A stretch of DNA of 64,000 nucleotides, taken from Pseudonocardia oroxyli. Lineage in GTDB: Bacteria; Actinomycetota; Actinomycetes; Mycobacteriales; Pseudonocardiaceae. This document shows positions 53,171 to 61,529 of the stretch, in pieces (position 1 is the first letter of the stretch; each line of letters opens with the position of its first letter). A model generated the notes under the pieces. The model ran no database searches, was not told the origin of the DNA, and saw only the letters and a program-made list of their open reading frames with translations. The stretch covers positions 248,001 through 312,000 of the forward strand of contig NZ_FNBE01000001.1 in assembly GCF_900102195.1 (NCBI RefSeq). Reading direction: 5' to 3'. The translations under genes and the position numbers were made by a program.

Positions 53171-53809
53171 ATGGCCTTCCGGTTGACGCCACAGGAACGC
53201 GGCTTCTACCCGCTGTTCACCCGCGCCGCGGAGAACATCGTGGTCGCAGCCGACGAGCTCGCCGCGATGGTCGACGCCGTCCCCGCGGACCGCCCCGCCA
53301 TCGCCAAACGGGTGAAGGAGGCGGAGAACGCGGGCGACGACGTGACGCACGAGATCATGGTCAAGCTCAACTCGGTCTTCGTGACCCCGTTCGACCGCGA
53401 GGACATCTACCGGCTCGCCTCCTCCCTCGACGACGTCGTGGACGCCATCGAGGAGGCGGCGGACCGGATCGTGCTCTACCGGCTGGACCGGCTGCCCGCG
53501 GGCATCACCATGCAGGTGGACGTGCTGCGCCGGGCGGCGGTGGCCACCGCGGAGGCCATGCCCCGGCTGGAGAAGATGTCCGCGCTGCAGGACTACTGGA
53601 TCCACGTGAACTCGCTCGAGGACGAGGCGGACGAGGCGTACCACGCCGTGCTCGCCGGGCTGCTGTCCCCGGCCGAGGCCCCGACCGACACCGCGGCCCT
53701 CCTGGAGATCATCAAGCTCAAGGAGGTCGTCGACACCCTGGAAGAGGCGGCGGACGCCTTCGAGACCGTGGCGAACACGGTCGAGAGCATCGCCGTGAAG
53801 GAAGCGTAG
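53171..53809 (+). CDS. DUF47 PhoU-like accessory protein of a Pit transporter
   Basis: The 212-residue all-helical protein begins MAFRLTPQERGFYPLFTRAA and has VTHEIMVKLNSVFVTPFDRED and IYRLASSLDDVVDAIEEAADR, typical of DUF47/PhoU-like proteins. These nearly always precede a low-affinity phosphate permease and are thought to gate it. The stop overlaps the permease start (TAGTG), confirming the pair. Confidence 0.92.
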   Translation: MAFRLTPQERGFYPLFTRAAENIVVAADELAAMVDAVPADRPAIAKRVKEAENAGDDVTHEIMVKLNSVFVTPFDREDIYRLASSLDDVVDAIEEAADRIVLYRLDRLPAGITMQVDVLRRAAVATAEAMPRLEKMSALQDYWIHVNSLEDEADEAYHAVLAGLLSPAEAPTDTAALLEIIKLKEVVDTLEEAADAFETVANTVESIAVKEA

Positions 53810-54804
53810 TGCTGCTCACGACGATCGTCGTCGTCATCGCCGTGGCCCTGGTCTTCGACTACACCAACGGCTTCCACGACGCCGCGAACGCCATCGCGAC
53901 CTCCGTCGCCACGCGCGCGCTCTCCCCGCGGGTGGCCTTGGCGATGGCGGCGGTGATGAACCTCGTCGGCGCCTTCCTCGGGACCGAGGTGGCCTCGACC
54001 GTCGGCAGCGGGATCATCGAGGCGCCCCAGGGCATGGAGGGGCTGTCGGTGGTGCTGGCCGCGCTGCTGGGCGCCATCGTGTGGAACCTGGTGACCTGGT
54101 GGTTCGGGCTGCCCAGCTCGTCCTCGCACGCGCTGATCGGCGGGCTGGTGGGCGCGGCCACGGCCTCCGCGGGCACCGTGAAGTGGAGCGGGGTGCTGGA
54201 GAAGGTCCTGGTCCCGATGGTGCTGTCCCCGGTCGTCGGGTTCGTGCTCGCCGGACTGGTGATGATCGCGCTGCTGTGGATCTTCCGGCGGGGCAACCCG
54301 GCCCGGCTGACCCGCGGGTTCCGCGTGGCGCAGACGGTGTCGGCCGCCGCGATGGCGCTCGGCCACGGCCTGCAGGACGCCCAGAAGACCATGGGCGTGA
54401 TCGTCCTCGCGCTGATCGTCGGGGGCTACCACCAGGGCACCGACATCCCCTGGTGGGTCGTGCTGATCTCCGCGGGCGCGCTGTCCCTGGGCACCTACGC
54501 GGGCGGCTGGCGCATCATGCGGACCCTCGGGCGCCGGATCATCGACCTCGACCCGCCGCGCGGGTTCGCCGCCGAGCTCACGGCGTCCGCCGTGCTCTAC
54601 ACGACCGCGTTCGTGTTCGCGGCGCCCATCTCGACCACGCAGACCATCACGTCGTCCATCCTCGGGGTGGGCGCCACGAAGCGGCTGTCCGCGGTCCGGT
54701 GGAACGTCGCGGGCAACATCGCGGTGGCCTGGGTGGTCACCCTGCCCGCCGCCGCGCTGTCCGCGGCGCTGGCGTTCTGGGCGATCCACCCCCTGCTCAC
54801 CTGA
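53809..54804 (+). CDS. pit: Low-affinity inorganic phosphate transporter (Pit family)
   Basis: This 331-residue permease has the duplicated PiT signature: FDYTNGFHDAANAIATSVAT at the N-terminus and ALGHGLQDAQKTMGVIVLAL in the second half, with WWFGLPSSSSHALIGGL and SILGVGATKRLSAVRWNVAG. About ten helices. It imports metal-phosphate with protons. GTG start overlaps the DUF47 stop. The 3' end overlaps the convergent polyphosphate kinase gene by 8 nt. Confidence 0.94.
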   Translation: MLLTTIVVVIAVALVFDYTNGFHDAANAIATSVATRALSPRVALAMAAVMNLVGAFLGTEVASTVGSGIIEAPQGMEGLSVVLAALLGAIVWNLVTWWFGLPSSSSHALIGGLVGAATASAGTVKWSGVLEKVLVPMVLSPVVGFVLAGLVMIALLWIFRRGNPARLTRGFRVAQTVSAAAMALGHGLQDAQKTMGVIVLALIVGGYHQGTDIPWWVVLISAGALSLGTYAGGWRIMRTLGRRIIDLDPPRGFAAELTASAVLYTTAFVFAAPISTTQTITSSILGVGATKRLSAVRWNVAGNIAVAWVVTLPAAALSAALAFWAIHPLLT

Positions 54805-55639
54805 GCGAGACCCGCACCAGGGCCCGCTGCTCCTCGACGTCGAAGTCCGGCGGCGGGAACACCGGCGCCATGTCCTCCAGGGTCTCGGCCAGGATCGCCG
54901 CGACGGCCCAGTTCCGGTACCACTTGCGGTCGCTGGGGATGACGTACCAGGGCGCGGCGTCGGCGTCGCAGCGCTCCAGTGCGGCCTCGTAGGCCTCCTG
55001 GTAGGCGGGCCACTTCGCCCGGGTGTCGAGGTCGCCGGGGTTGTACTTCCAGCGCTTGGTGGGATCGTCCAGCCGGGCGAGCAGCCGCTCGGCCTGCTCC
55101 TGCGGCGAGATGTGCAGCATGCACTTGACGAGGGTCACGCCCCGACCGGTGAGCTCCTGTTCGAACGCGGTGATCTGCGCGTACCGGGCCTGCCAGACCT
55201 CCTCCGGCACGAGCGAGTCGACCCGCGCCACGAGCACGTCCTCGTAGTGGGAGCGGTCGAAGACGCCGATCCGGCCGGGCACCGGCACCTGCTTGCGGAT
55301 GCGCCAGAGGAAGTCGTGCGCGAGCTCCTCCGCGGTGGGGCGCTTGAACGAGGCGATCTGCACGCCCTGCGGGTTCACCAGCCCCACCGCGTGGTGGATG
55401 ACCCCGCCCTTGCCGGAGGTGTCCATGCCCTGCAGGACGAGCAGCACGGCGCGGGTCCCGCCGCCGGTGCCCTCGGCGTAGAGCGCCTCCTGCAGCGTGT
55501 CCAGCCGGACGCCGAGGTCGGCCATCTCGTCCGCGGCCGCCGCCTTGCGCGTCGGACCGACGGGGGTGCCTCGAGGGTCGATCTCCTCGAGGTCGACGGG
55601 GCCCTTCGGCACCCGCAGGGTCTCGCGCACGCTCGCCAT
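54797..55639 (-). CDS. ppk2: Polyphosphate kinase 2 family protein
   Basis: The 280-residue P-loop enzyme has LLVLQGMDTSGKGGVIHHAV (Walker A), ASFKRPTAEELAHDFLWRI, IGVFDRSHYEDVLVARV (Walker B) and TKRWKYNPGDLDTRAKWPAY, then WYVIPSDRKWYRNWAV. PPK2 moves phosphate between polyphosphate and nucleotides. Length suits a one-domain class I or III enzyme acting on NDP or NMP. Convergent with the phosphate transporter, it may link phosphate uptake and storage. Confidence 0.92.
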   Translation of the reverse strand: MASVRETLRVPKGPVDLEEIDPRGTPVGPTRKAAAADEMADLGVRLDTLQEALYAEGTGGGTRAVLLVLQGMDTSGKGGVIHHAVGLVNPQGVQIASFKRPTAEELAHDFLWRIRKQVPVPGRIGVFDRSHYEDVLVARVDSLVPEEVWQARYAQITAFEQELTGRGVTLVKCMLHISPQEQAERLLARLDDPTKRWKYNPGDLDTRAKWPAYQEAYEAALERCDADAAPWYVIPSDRKWYRNWAVAAILAETLEDMAPVFPPPDFDVEEQRALVRVSLR

Positions 55640-55664
55640 GGCGAGACCCTAGTGCCCGGCGGGG

Positions 55665-56054
55665 TCAGACGCGCGTGCGCTCGTCCGGGTCGGCGCCGAA
55701 GGCGAGGTCGCGTCGGTCGAGGGTGTGCACGACGACCTCCCGCAGCGACTCCAGTACCCGCAGGGACGAGGCGTCCGCGAGCCCGTAGAACACCGAGGGG
55801 CCTTCGCGGCGCACGGTGACGAGATCCGCGTGGCGCAGGACCGCGAGGTGCGAGGACAGCGTCGACGCCACCTGCCCGGTGCGCGAGCGCAGGTCGGCGA
55901 CGGACCGCTCCCCGTCGGCCAGCAGCTGGAGGATCCAGATGCGGTCCGGGTGGGCGAGCGCCTTCGCGACGTCCGCGAGCACCTGTCTCGAGTGCCCGGA
56001 CGACTCGGAGCCGAGATCAGGGACCGATCCAGCCTGTGGGCGCACGCGCGTCAC
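55665..56054 (-). CDS. ArsR-family winged-helix regulator
   Basis: This 129-residue protein has ADVAKALAHPDRIWILQLLA, VADLRSRTGQVASTLSSHLAVLRHADLV (HTH) and RREGPSVFYGLADASSLRVL. The ELCVCDL-type metal site is missing, so it probably senses something other than arsenic or cadmium. GTG 56054 or GTG 56048 may be the start. It lies 25 nt upstream of ppk2 on the same strand and may be in its operon. Confidence 0.85.
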   Translation of the reverse strand: MTRVRPQAGSVPDLGSESSGHSRQVLADVAKALAHPDRIWILQLLADGERSVADLRSRTGQVASTLSSHLAVLRHADLVTVRREGPSVFYGLADASSLRVLESLREVVVHTLDRRDLAFGADPDERTRV

Positions 56055-56328
56055 CTCGAATGTGAGACCGGTCGCGGTCGAGTGGGGTGTTCCCGATCAC
56101 ATCCGGTTTCCGTATCAACGAATTCGGTAGGTCCGCCTCCGTTTTCTCGACGGCAGTCCCATTCATCCCCCCTGGCCCGCCGAGTCTATAACGAGCGCGC
56201 GTTGCGGATTCAACCGGTCACGCTGTGGCACACCGGCTCGGGACTTCTCGAAACGGCGAACGTCGGGTTCTGTCTCCCTCGTCCCGGGCAATCGGATTGC
56301 CGGGATCCGCCGCGCGAGAGCGCATTAT
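56055..56328. other. Non-coding gap with a hairpin after the siderophore operon
   Basis: This 274-nt stretch is richer in A and T than its surroundings and holds no gene I can support. At 56283-56304 an inverted repeat (GGCAATC-G-GATTGCC with flanking CCC/GGG) lies just past the ATPase stop and can act as terminator. The rest probably holds the promoter of the ArsR gene. Confidence 0.5.
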
Positions 56329-57240
56329 TCAGGGGCGCGACGCGCGCGCCGTCCCGATCGGGACCACCATCGGAGTACCCGCGACGGGATCCGGAACCAC
56401 CTTCGCCTCGAGCCCGAACACCTCGCGCAGCAGCGGCTCGGTGAGCACGTCCGCCGGCGCGCCCTGGGCCATGATCCGGCCGTCCTTCATGGCGACGAGC
56501 CGGTCGGCGTAGCGGGCGGCGAGGTTGAGGTCGTGCAGCACCATGACGACCGTGCGGCCGCGCTCGCTGTGCAGGCGGTCCACCAGCTCCAGCACCTCGA
56601 CCTGGTGGGACAGGTCCAGGAAGGTGGTGGGCTCGTCGAGTAGCAGGAGCTCGGTGCCCTGGGCGAGCGCCATCGAGATCCAGGCGCGCTGGCGCTGGCC
56701 GCCGGAGAGCTCGTCGAGCGGGCGCTCGGCGAGGTCCGCGATGCCGGTCCAGGCCAACGCCTCCGCCACGGCGGCCTCGTCGTCCCCCGACCACTGCCGG
56801 TACCAGGCCTGGTGCGGGTGCCTGCCCCGCGCCACGAGGTCGCCCACGGTGAGCCCCTCCGGCGCGGTGGGCGCCTGCGGGAGCAGCCCCAGGACGGTGG
56901 CGACCTCCTTGGTGGGGGTCCGGTCGATCCGCCGCCCGTCGAGCAGGACGTGACCCGCCGTCGGGGCCAGGAGCCGACCCAGCGCCCGGAGCAGGGTGGA
57001 CTTGCCGCAGCCGTTCGGCCCGATCACGGCGGTGACGGTGCCGTGCAGGATCTCGAGGTCCAGGTCCTCGACGATCGTCCGGGCGCCGTAGCCGAGCCGG
57101 ACACCCTCGGCGGCGAGCCGGACCCGGGCCGCCGGGGCCTCGTCCGTCGCGGGCGCGTCCAGGTCGACCGGGGCGTCGAGCGGGGCGTCGAGCGGGGCGT
57201 CGAGCGGGGCGTCGAGCGGGGCGTCGGGGCGCGTGGTCAT
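56329..57240 (-). CDS. ABC ATPase for ferric siderophore import (FepC-like)
   Basis: From ATG 57240 the protein is 303 residues. After a repetitive N-terminal linker come VIGPNGCGKSTLLRALGRLL (Walker A), LPQAPTAPEGLTVGDLVARG (Q loop), DELSGGQRQRAWISMALAQG (signature) and ELLLLDEPTTFLDLSHQVEV (Walker B), then VVMVLHDLNLAARYAD (switch His). It powers the two coupled permeases. The ATG overlaps the second permease stop. The binding protein is not in the window. Confidence 0.93.
   Translation of the reverse strand: MTTRPDAPLDAPLDAPLDAPLDAPVDLDAPATDEAPAARVRLAAEGVRLGYGARTIVEDLDLEILHGTVTAVIGPNGCGKSTLLRALGRLLAPTAGHVLLDGRRIDRTPTKEVATVLGLLPQAPTAPEGLTVGDLVARGRHPHQAWYRQWSGDDEAAVAEALAWTGIADLAERPLDELSGGQRQRAWISMALAQGTELLLLDEPTTFLDLSHQVEVLELVDRLHSERGRTVVMVLHDLNLAARYADRLVAMKDGRIMAQGAPADVLTEPLLREVFGLEAKVVPDPVAGTPMVVPIGTARASRP
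57170..57225. repeat. 12-bp tandem repeat in the ATPase gene
   Basis: Unit GGGGCGTCGAGC is present four times perfectly (57170-57217) plus a partial fifth. It encodes repeated Leu-Asp-Ala-Pro units at residues ~6-22, ahead of the conserved domain. Being in frame and outside the fold, copy number could vary freely. Confidence 0.85.
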
Positions 57241-58304
57241 GCGCGGGCCTCCCGGCCTTGTCTGATGAGCAGGTAGAGCAGATAGGGGGCGCCGAGCACG
57301 GCCGTGACGACCCCGACCGGGAGCTCGACGGACCCGAACGCGGTGCGCGCGATGATGTCCGAGACGACCGTGAGCGCGGCCCCGACCAGCAGCGACGCGC
57401 CGATCGGCGGTCGGGAGGAGCCGACGAGCCGCTGGGCGATCTGCGGCGCCACGAGCGCCACGAAGGTGATCGGCCCCGCCCCTGCGGTGGCCACGGCGGC
57501 GAGCCCGACGGCGACCAGCAGCAACAGGCTCCGCGCGGTGTTCACCCGCACACCGAGGCCCTTCGCCGTGTCGTCCCCGTACTGCAGGGCGCCCATGACG
57601 AACGCCAGCACCAGCGCGGCGGGCACCAGGACCAGCAGCGCGATCCCGACCGGGACGACGTGCTCCCACCCCCGGGCGTTCAGGCTGCCGTTCAGCCACA
57701 CCTGCGCCCGTGCGGCCTCGTAGACCTGGGCGATGATGAGCAGCCAGTTCACCAGCGCGGCCAGCATCGCGTTGACGCCGATGCCGACCAGCACCAGCCG
57801 GAAGCCCTGGATGCCCTTTCGCCACGCGAGCGTGTAGATCAGGACGGCGGTCACGAGGCCGCCGACCAGGGCCGCGATCGGCAGCCCCACGGCGGCGAGC
57901 CCGCCGACCAGGCCGGACCCGCCGAGCACGATCAGCGTGACCGCCGCGGCCGAGGCCCCCCAGGTGATCCCGATGATGTCCGGGCTGGCCAGCGGGTTGC
58001 GGGCGATCGACTGCATGATCGCACCGGACACGGCCAGCGCCCCGCCGACGAGCGCACCGGTCAGCGACCGCGGCAGCCGCAGCTCCAGGACGATGAACTG
58101 CTGCCCGGCGTCCCCGCCGCCGACGAGAACGGCCAGCACCTCGGGGATGGAGATGGGGAACTCGCCACGGCCGATGTTCACCGCCAGCGCCAGCACCAGG
58201 ACCACCGCGGCCGCGACCAGCACGGTGACGTTCCGGGGGCGCCAGACCCCTGAGAACGGGCCGCGCCGCAGCGGGGTGCGGCCGGGGACGAGCGTGCTCG
58301 TCAT
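57237..58304 (-). CDS. FecCD-family siderophore permease, second subunit (FepG-like)
   Basis: The 355-residue permease has about ten helices, with LRLPRSLTGALVGGALAVSG, NPLASPDIIGITWGASAAAV, FRLVLVGIGVNAMLAALVNW, GAGPITFVALVAPQIAQRLV and ELPVGVVTAVLGAPYLLYLL, all FecCD blocks. It pairs with the FepD-like subunit to form the channel. Overlaps on both sides (ATGA with the ATPase, one base with the first permease) show one operon. Confidence 0.93.
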   Translation of the reverse strand: MTSTLVPGRTPLRRGPFSGVWRPRNVTVLVAAAVVLVLALAVNIGRGEFPISIPEVLAVLVGGGDAGQQFIVLELRLPRSLTGALVGGALAVSGAIMQSIARNPLASPDIIGITWGASAAAVTLIVLGGSGLVGGLAAVGLPIAALVGGLVTAVLIYTLAWRKGIQGFRLVLVGIGVNAMLAALVNWLLIIAQVYEAARAQVWLNGSLNARGWEHVVPVGIALLVLVPAALVLAFVMGALQYGDDTAKGLGVRVNTARSLLLLVAVGLAAVATAGAGPITFVALVAPQIAQRLVGSSRPPIGASLLVGAALTVVSDIIARTAFGSVELPVGVVTAVLGAPYLLYLLIRQGREARA

Positions 58305-59374
58305 CAGATCGCCATCATCTTGCGGCGGCGGACCAGGGCGATGAAGAACGGCGCCCCGATCAGCGCGAGCACGATGCCGACCTGCAGCTCGCCGGGGCGG
58401 GCGACGAGCCTGCCCACGATGTCCGCCGTCAGCAGCAGCACCGCGCCCATCAGCCCGGAGGCGGGCAGCAACCAGCGGTAGTCCGGCCCGGTGAACGCCC
58501 GCACCACGTGCGGCACGACGAGTCCGACGAACCCGATCGGCCCGCACGCGGCCGTGGCACCCCCCGCCAGCAGGGTGATCGCCACGACGCCCAGGAACCG
58601 GGTACGGCGCACGGACTGTCCGAGCGAGCGGGCGACGTCCTCCCCCAGCGACAGCGCGTTCAGCGCGGGGGCGCTCGCCAGCCCGATCAACGCGCCCACG
58701 ACCAGGAACGGCGCGACCTGCCCGGCGATGGAGGCGTCCCGGCCCGCGAGCGACCCGACGTTCCAGAAGCGGTAGGCGTCCAGGGTGTCGGTGTCGATCA
58801 GGATGATCGCCGAGACCAGGCCACTGAGCAGGAAGGTCAGGGCGGCGCCCGCCAAGGCGAGCGTCACCGGGGTGGGACTGCCGCGCCCGCTCGCCGCGCC
58901 GAGCGCGAACACCGCCGCGCTGGCGACCATCGCGCCCGCGAACGCGAACCAGACGTAGCCGAACAACGTGGTCACGCCGAACACGTAGATCCCGACGACC
59001 ACGAAGAACGCCGCGCCCATGTTCACCCCGAGCAGGCCCGGATCGGCCAGCGGGTTGCGCGTGTGCCCCTGGATCAGCGCGCCCGCGAGACCGAGGGCGG
59101 CGCCGACGGCGACGCCGAGGATCGTGCGCGGGATCCGCAGCGAGCGGATGACGATGTCGTCCTCGGTGCCGGTGGGCGCCCAGAGCGCGCTCCACACGTG
59201 CGCGAACGGGATGACCTTGGTACCGAGCGCGATGCTCGCGAACACCACCAGCACCAGGAGCGCGACCAGCAGGCCCAGCCCGGTCAGCCGCCGGGTGCGC
59301 AGCGACCGGCGGGGCCGGGCCCGGCCGGTCGCTGCGCCCCCGGCCCCCGGAACCTGCGTCGTTCCCGCCGCCAC
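58304..59374 (-). CDS. FecCD-family siderophore permease, first subunit (FepD-like)
   Basis: This 356-residue protein has an arginine-rich start and about ten helices, with SLRIPRTILGVAVGAALGLA, NPLADPGLLGVNMGAAFFVV, AAGSGRG-type loops, ACGPIGFVGLVVPHVVRAFT and GELQVGIVLALIGAPFFIAL. It heads the operon, 61 nt from an iron-box-like palindrome at 59436. In iron shortage it would import ferric siderophore with its two partners. Confidence 0.93.
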   Translation of the reverse strand: MAAGTTQVPGAGGAATGRARPRRSLRTRRLTGLGLLVALLVLVVFASIALGTKVIPFAHVWSALWAPTGTEDDIVIRSLRIPRTILGVAVGAALGLAGALIQGHTRNPLADPGLLGVNMGAAFFVVVGIYVFGVTTLFGYVWFAFAGAMVASAAVFALGAASGRGSPTPVTLALAGAALTFLLSGLVSAIILIDTDTLDAYRFWNVGSLAGRDASIAGQVAPFLVVGALIGLASAPALNALSLGEDVARSLGQSVRRTRFLGVVAITLLAGGATAACGPIGFVGLVVPHVVRAFTGPDYRWLLPASGLMGAVLLLTADIVGRLVARPGELQVGIVLALIGAPFFIALVRRRKMMAI

Positions 59375-59435
59375 GTGTCACCCCGTCCGTACATGAGGGG
59401 ACCCTGCCTTCCGGTGTGGTCCCCCTCGGTCGAAG

Positions 59436-59449
59436 TGAGGCTAGCCTCA
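59436..59449. promoter_or_regulatory. Iron-box-like palindrome TGAGGCTAGCCTCA
   Basis: A perfect 14-bp palindrome 61 nt before the siderophore permease start and 23 nt before the divergent reductase. It resembles the centre of the IdeR/DmdR1/DtxR site (TTAGGTTAGGCTAACCTAA). Confidence 0.65.
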
Positions 59450-59472
59450 GCACCGGCGGCCCGAAACCCCCG

Positions 59473-60222
59473 ATGGATCACAGGACGTGCTGGGATGTGC
59501 GAGTGCGCAGCCTGCTACCCCCCGGGTCCGACCCCGACCTCACGCAGACCTACGCCTATCCGGCGGATCTGAGCCGGCCGTGGGTCCGGGTCAACTTCGT
59601 GTCCAGCCTGGACGGCGCGGTCTCGGTCGACGGCGTCTCCTCCGGTCTCGGCTCCCCCGCGGACAAGGCCGTGTTCGGCGTCCTGCGCAGGCTCGCCGAC
59701 GTGATCCTCGTCGGGTCCGGCACGGCGCGCGCGGAGCGCTACCGCGGCGCCCGCACGCCGACGATCGGGCGGGACACTCCCCCGCCGATCGCCGTCGTCA
59801 CGGGGTCGGCGTCCCTGGAGACCGACCTCGGGCTGTTCACCGACACCGCCGTCCCCACGATCGTGCTCACCACCGCCGAGGCCCCGGCGGACCGGCGCGC
59901 CGCCCTGCGGGAGGCGGGCGGGGACGTCGTCGAGCTGCCGGACCTGCGGGTCCCCACCCTCCTCGGCGAGCTCGACCGCCGCGGGCTGCGCCGCGTGCTC
60001 TGCGAGGGCGGACCCGGCCTGCACGGCGACCTGGTCGCCGCCGGGGCCGTGGACGAGCTGTGCCTCACCCTCTCCCCGCTGCTGGCGGCGGGCGAGGCGG
60101 GCCGGATCGCCCGGTCCGCCGCGGGGGTCGAGCCCGAGGACATGACCCTCCACTCCGTGCTGGAGGAGGACTCGACCCTGCTCCTGCGCTATCACATCCG
60201 CCATTCGAGTGAACATCTGTGA
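59473..60222 (+). CDS. RibD C-terminal-domain pyrimidine reductase family protein
   Basis: The 249-residue protein has RPWVRVNFVSSLDGAVSVDG, ADVILVGSGTARAERYRG, LLGELDRRGLRRVLCEGGPG (NADPH loop) and DELCLTLSPLLAAGEAGRIA, the RibD-C/DHFR-like fold as in Rv2671. Such proteins reduce the riboflavin precursor ribosylaminopyrimidine or act as alternative folate reductases. ATG 59473 or GTG 59497 may be the start. The iron-box element just upstream may also affect it. Confidence 0.85.
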   Translation: MDHRTCWDVRVRSLLPPGSDPDLTQTYAYPADLSRPWVRVNFVSSLDGAVSVDGVSSGLGSPADKAVFGVLRRLADVILVGSGTARAERYRGARTPTIGRDTPPPIAVVTGSASLETDLGLFTDTAVPTIVLTTAEAPADRRAALREAGGDVVELPDLRVPTLLGELDRRGLRRVLCEGGPGLHGDLVAAGAVDELCLTLSPLLAAGEAGRIARSAAGVEPEDMTLHSVLEEDSTLLLRYHIRHSSEHL

Positions 60223-60284
60223 GGGCGCACGGGGAACCCACGTCAGAAGATGTGGAAGCGCACCACAGCACGGGAGGACTACCC

Positions 60285-60788
60285 ATGACCACCAGCACCC
60301 CCGCCACCACCGCGCCGTCGACGGCGAACCCGGCAGGCACCGCGGGCAGCCCGAGCCGCCTCGCCGAGGACACCTCGCAGGGCAAGACCACCATCGCGGC
60401 CTCCGTGGTCCAGAAGATCGCCGGCATCGCCGCGCGGGAGATCTCCGGCGTCCACTCCATGGGCGGCGGGCTGTCCCGCACCTTCGGCGCCCTGCGCGAG
60501 CGCATCCCCGGTGGCGGCACCGGCGCCTCGAACATCGCAGGCGTGCAGGTCGAGGTCGGCGAGAAGCAGGCCGCGATCGACCTGGACATCGTCGTGGAGT
60601 ACGGCGCGTCCATCGTGGAGCTCGCACGTGCCGTGCGGCGCAACGTGATCACGGCGGTCGAGCGGATGACCGGCCTCGAGGTCATCGAGGTCAACATCGC
60701 CGTCAACGACATCCACCTGCCCGACGAGGACGACGACGCGGCGCCCGCGCCGGTCCCGGCCACCCCGGCGACCTCGCGCGTCGAGTGA
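60285..60788 (+). CDS. Asp23/Gls24-family envelope stress protein
   Basis: From ATG 60285 (GGGAGGA upstream) the protein is 167 residues. KTTIAASVVQKIAGIAAREI, ISGVHSMGGGLSRTFGAL, VQVEVGEKQAAIDLDIVVEY and LARAVRRNVITAVERMTGLE form a complete Asp23 domain. In staphylococci Asp23 is held at the membrane by AmaP and its loss triggers envelope stress genes. It starts a seven-gene run with overlapping ends. Confidence 0.92.
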   Translation: MTTSTPATTAPSTANPAGTAGSPSRLAEDTSQGKTTIAASVVQKIAGIAAREISGVHSMGGGLSRTFGALRERIPGGGTGASNIAGVQVEVGEKQAAIDLDIVVEYGASIVELARAVRRNVITAVERMTGLEVIEVNIAVNDIHLPDEDDDAAPAPVPATPATSRVE

Positions 60789-61090
60789 CCACGTCCGCCG
60801 CCGAGACCGACGCGCTCGCGCGCGCGGTCGCCGACGCCGTGACCGCGGACCCCGCGGTCGCGCGGCTCGACGGCGGCGTCTACGGCGCGGTGCTGACCTA
60901 CCTGCCCGGCGAGAAACTGGTCGGGGTGCGGGTCGCGGACCGCGTCGAGGTCGCCGTCGTGCTCCACCTCGGCCCGCCGATCCCGGCGGTCGTCGAGCGG
61001 CTGCGGGCCCGCGTGGCCCGCATCGTCGGCGACCGTCCGGTGGACCTGACCGTGTCCGACGTCGTCCCCGCGCAGGTCGGCCTGCTGTGA
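60785..61090 (+). CDS. Small Asp23-operon protein
   Basis: From GTG 60785 the protein is 101 residues. It has an alpha/beta plan (VYGAVLTYLPGEKLVGVRV, DRVEVAVVLHLGPPIPAVVE, RVARIVGDRPVDLTVSDV) resembling the strand-helix-strand part of Asp23 but without its N-terminal signature. Probably a divergent partner of Asp23. GTGA overlaps at both ends put it firmly in the operon. Confidence 0.7.
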   Translation: MTTSAAETDALARAVADAVTADPAVARLDGGVYGAVLTYLPGEKLVGVRVADRVEVAVVLHLGPPIPAVVERLRARVARIVGDRPVDLTVSDVVPAQVGLL

Positions 61091-61353
61091 CACCGGACGA
61101 GCGGGCGTTCGTCAAGGCCCACCACCCCGACCGGGGCGGTGATCCCGAGGCCTTCGTCGCGGGGTTGGCGGCGTTGCGCGCGCGGGTCGAGCCCGCGGAC
61201 GCGCCGCCGCCGGACCCCCGGTTCGACCGGCCCGTCGAGTTCGTCACCACTCCTCCCCTCCCCGTCCGGATCGTCATCGCGGCGATCCGGACGGCCCGTC
61301 GCCGGGCCCGGTCCCGGCTCTCCGAAGACCAGGAAGACCAGGAGCACTCATGA
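61087..61353 (+). CDS. Small protein with a J-domain-like HPD segment
   Basis: The 88-residue protein begins VKAHHPDRGGDPEAFVAGLAAL, which matches helices II-III of a J domain around the HPD motif that stimulates Hsp70. The preceding helix I is nearly absent. The rest has a hydrophobic stretch (LPVRIVIAAIRTA) and a charged tail. Whether it binds DnaK is unknown. It overlaps both neighbours. Confidence 0.6.
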   Translation: MTPDERAFVKAHHPDRGGDPEAFVAGLAALRARVEPADAPPPDPRFDRPVEFVTTPPLPVRIVIAAIRTARRRARSRLSEDQEDQEHS

Positions 61354-61529
61354 ACGCCACCCAGACCGGCCTGCTGGCCGGGCTCCTACTCGGCCTCGCC
61401 GCCGCCTTCGGCGGTTTCGTCGCCTTCATCATCGTGCTGGTCCTCGGCGCGCTCGGGCTCGCCGTGGGCCGGTTCCTCGACGGCGAGCTGGACCTGTCCG
61501 GCATGCTCGGCCGGGCCCGGGACAAGTGA
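61350..61529 (+). CDS. DUF2273-like small membrane protein
   Basis: This 59-residue ORF starts at ATG 61350 and has two adjoining hydrophobic segments (GLLAGLLLGLAAAFGGFVAF and IIVLVLGALGLAVGRFLDG) with a short polar tail. Size, topology and place between Asp23-type genes match the DUF2273 proteins of Asp23/AmaP operons. It overlaps the previous stop and the next start (GTGA). Confidence 0.75.
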   Translation: MNATQTGLLAGLLLGLAAAFGGFVAFIIVLVLGALGLAVGRFLDGELDLSGMLGRARDK

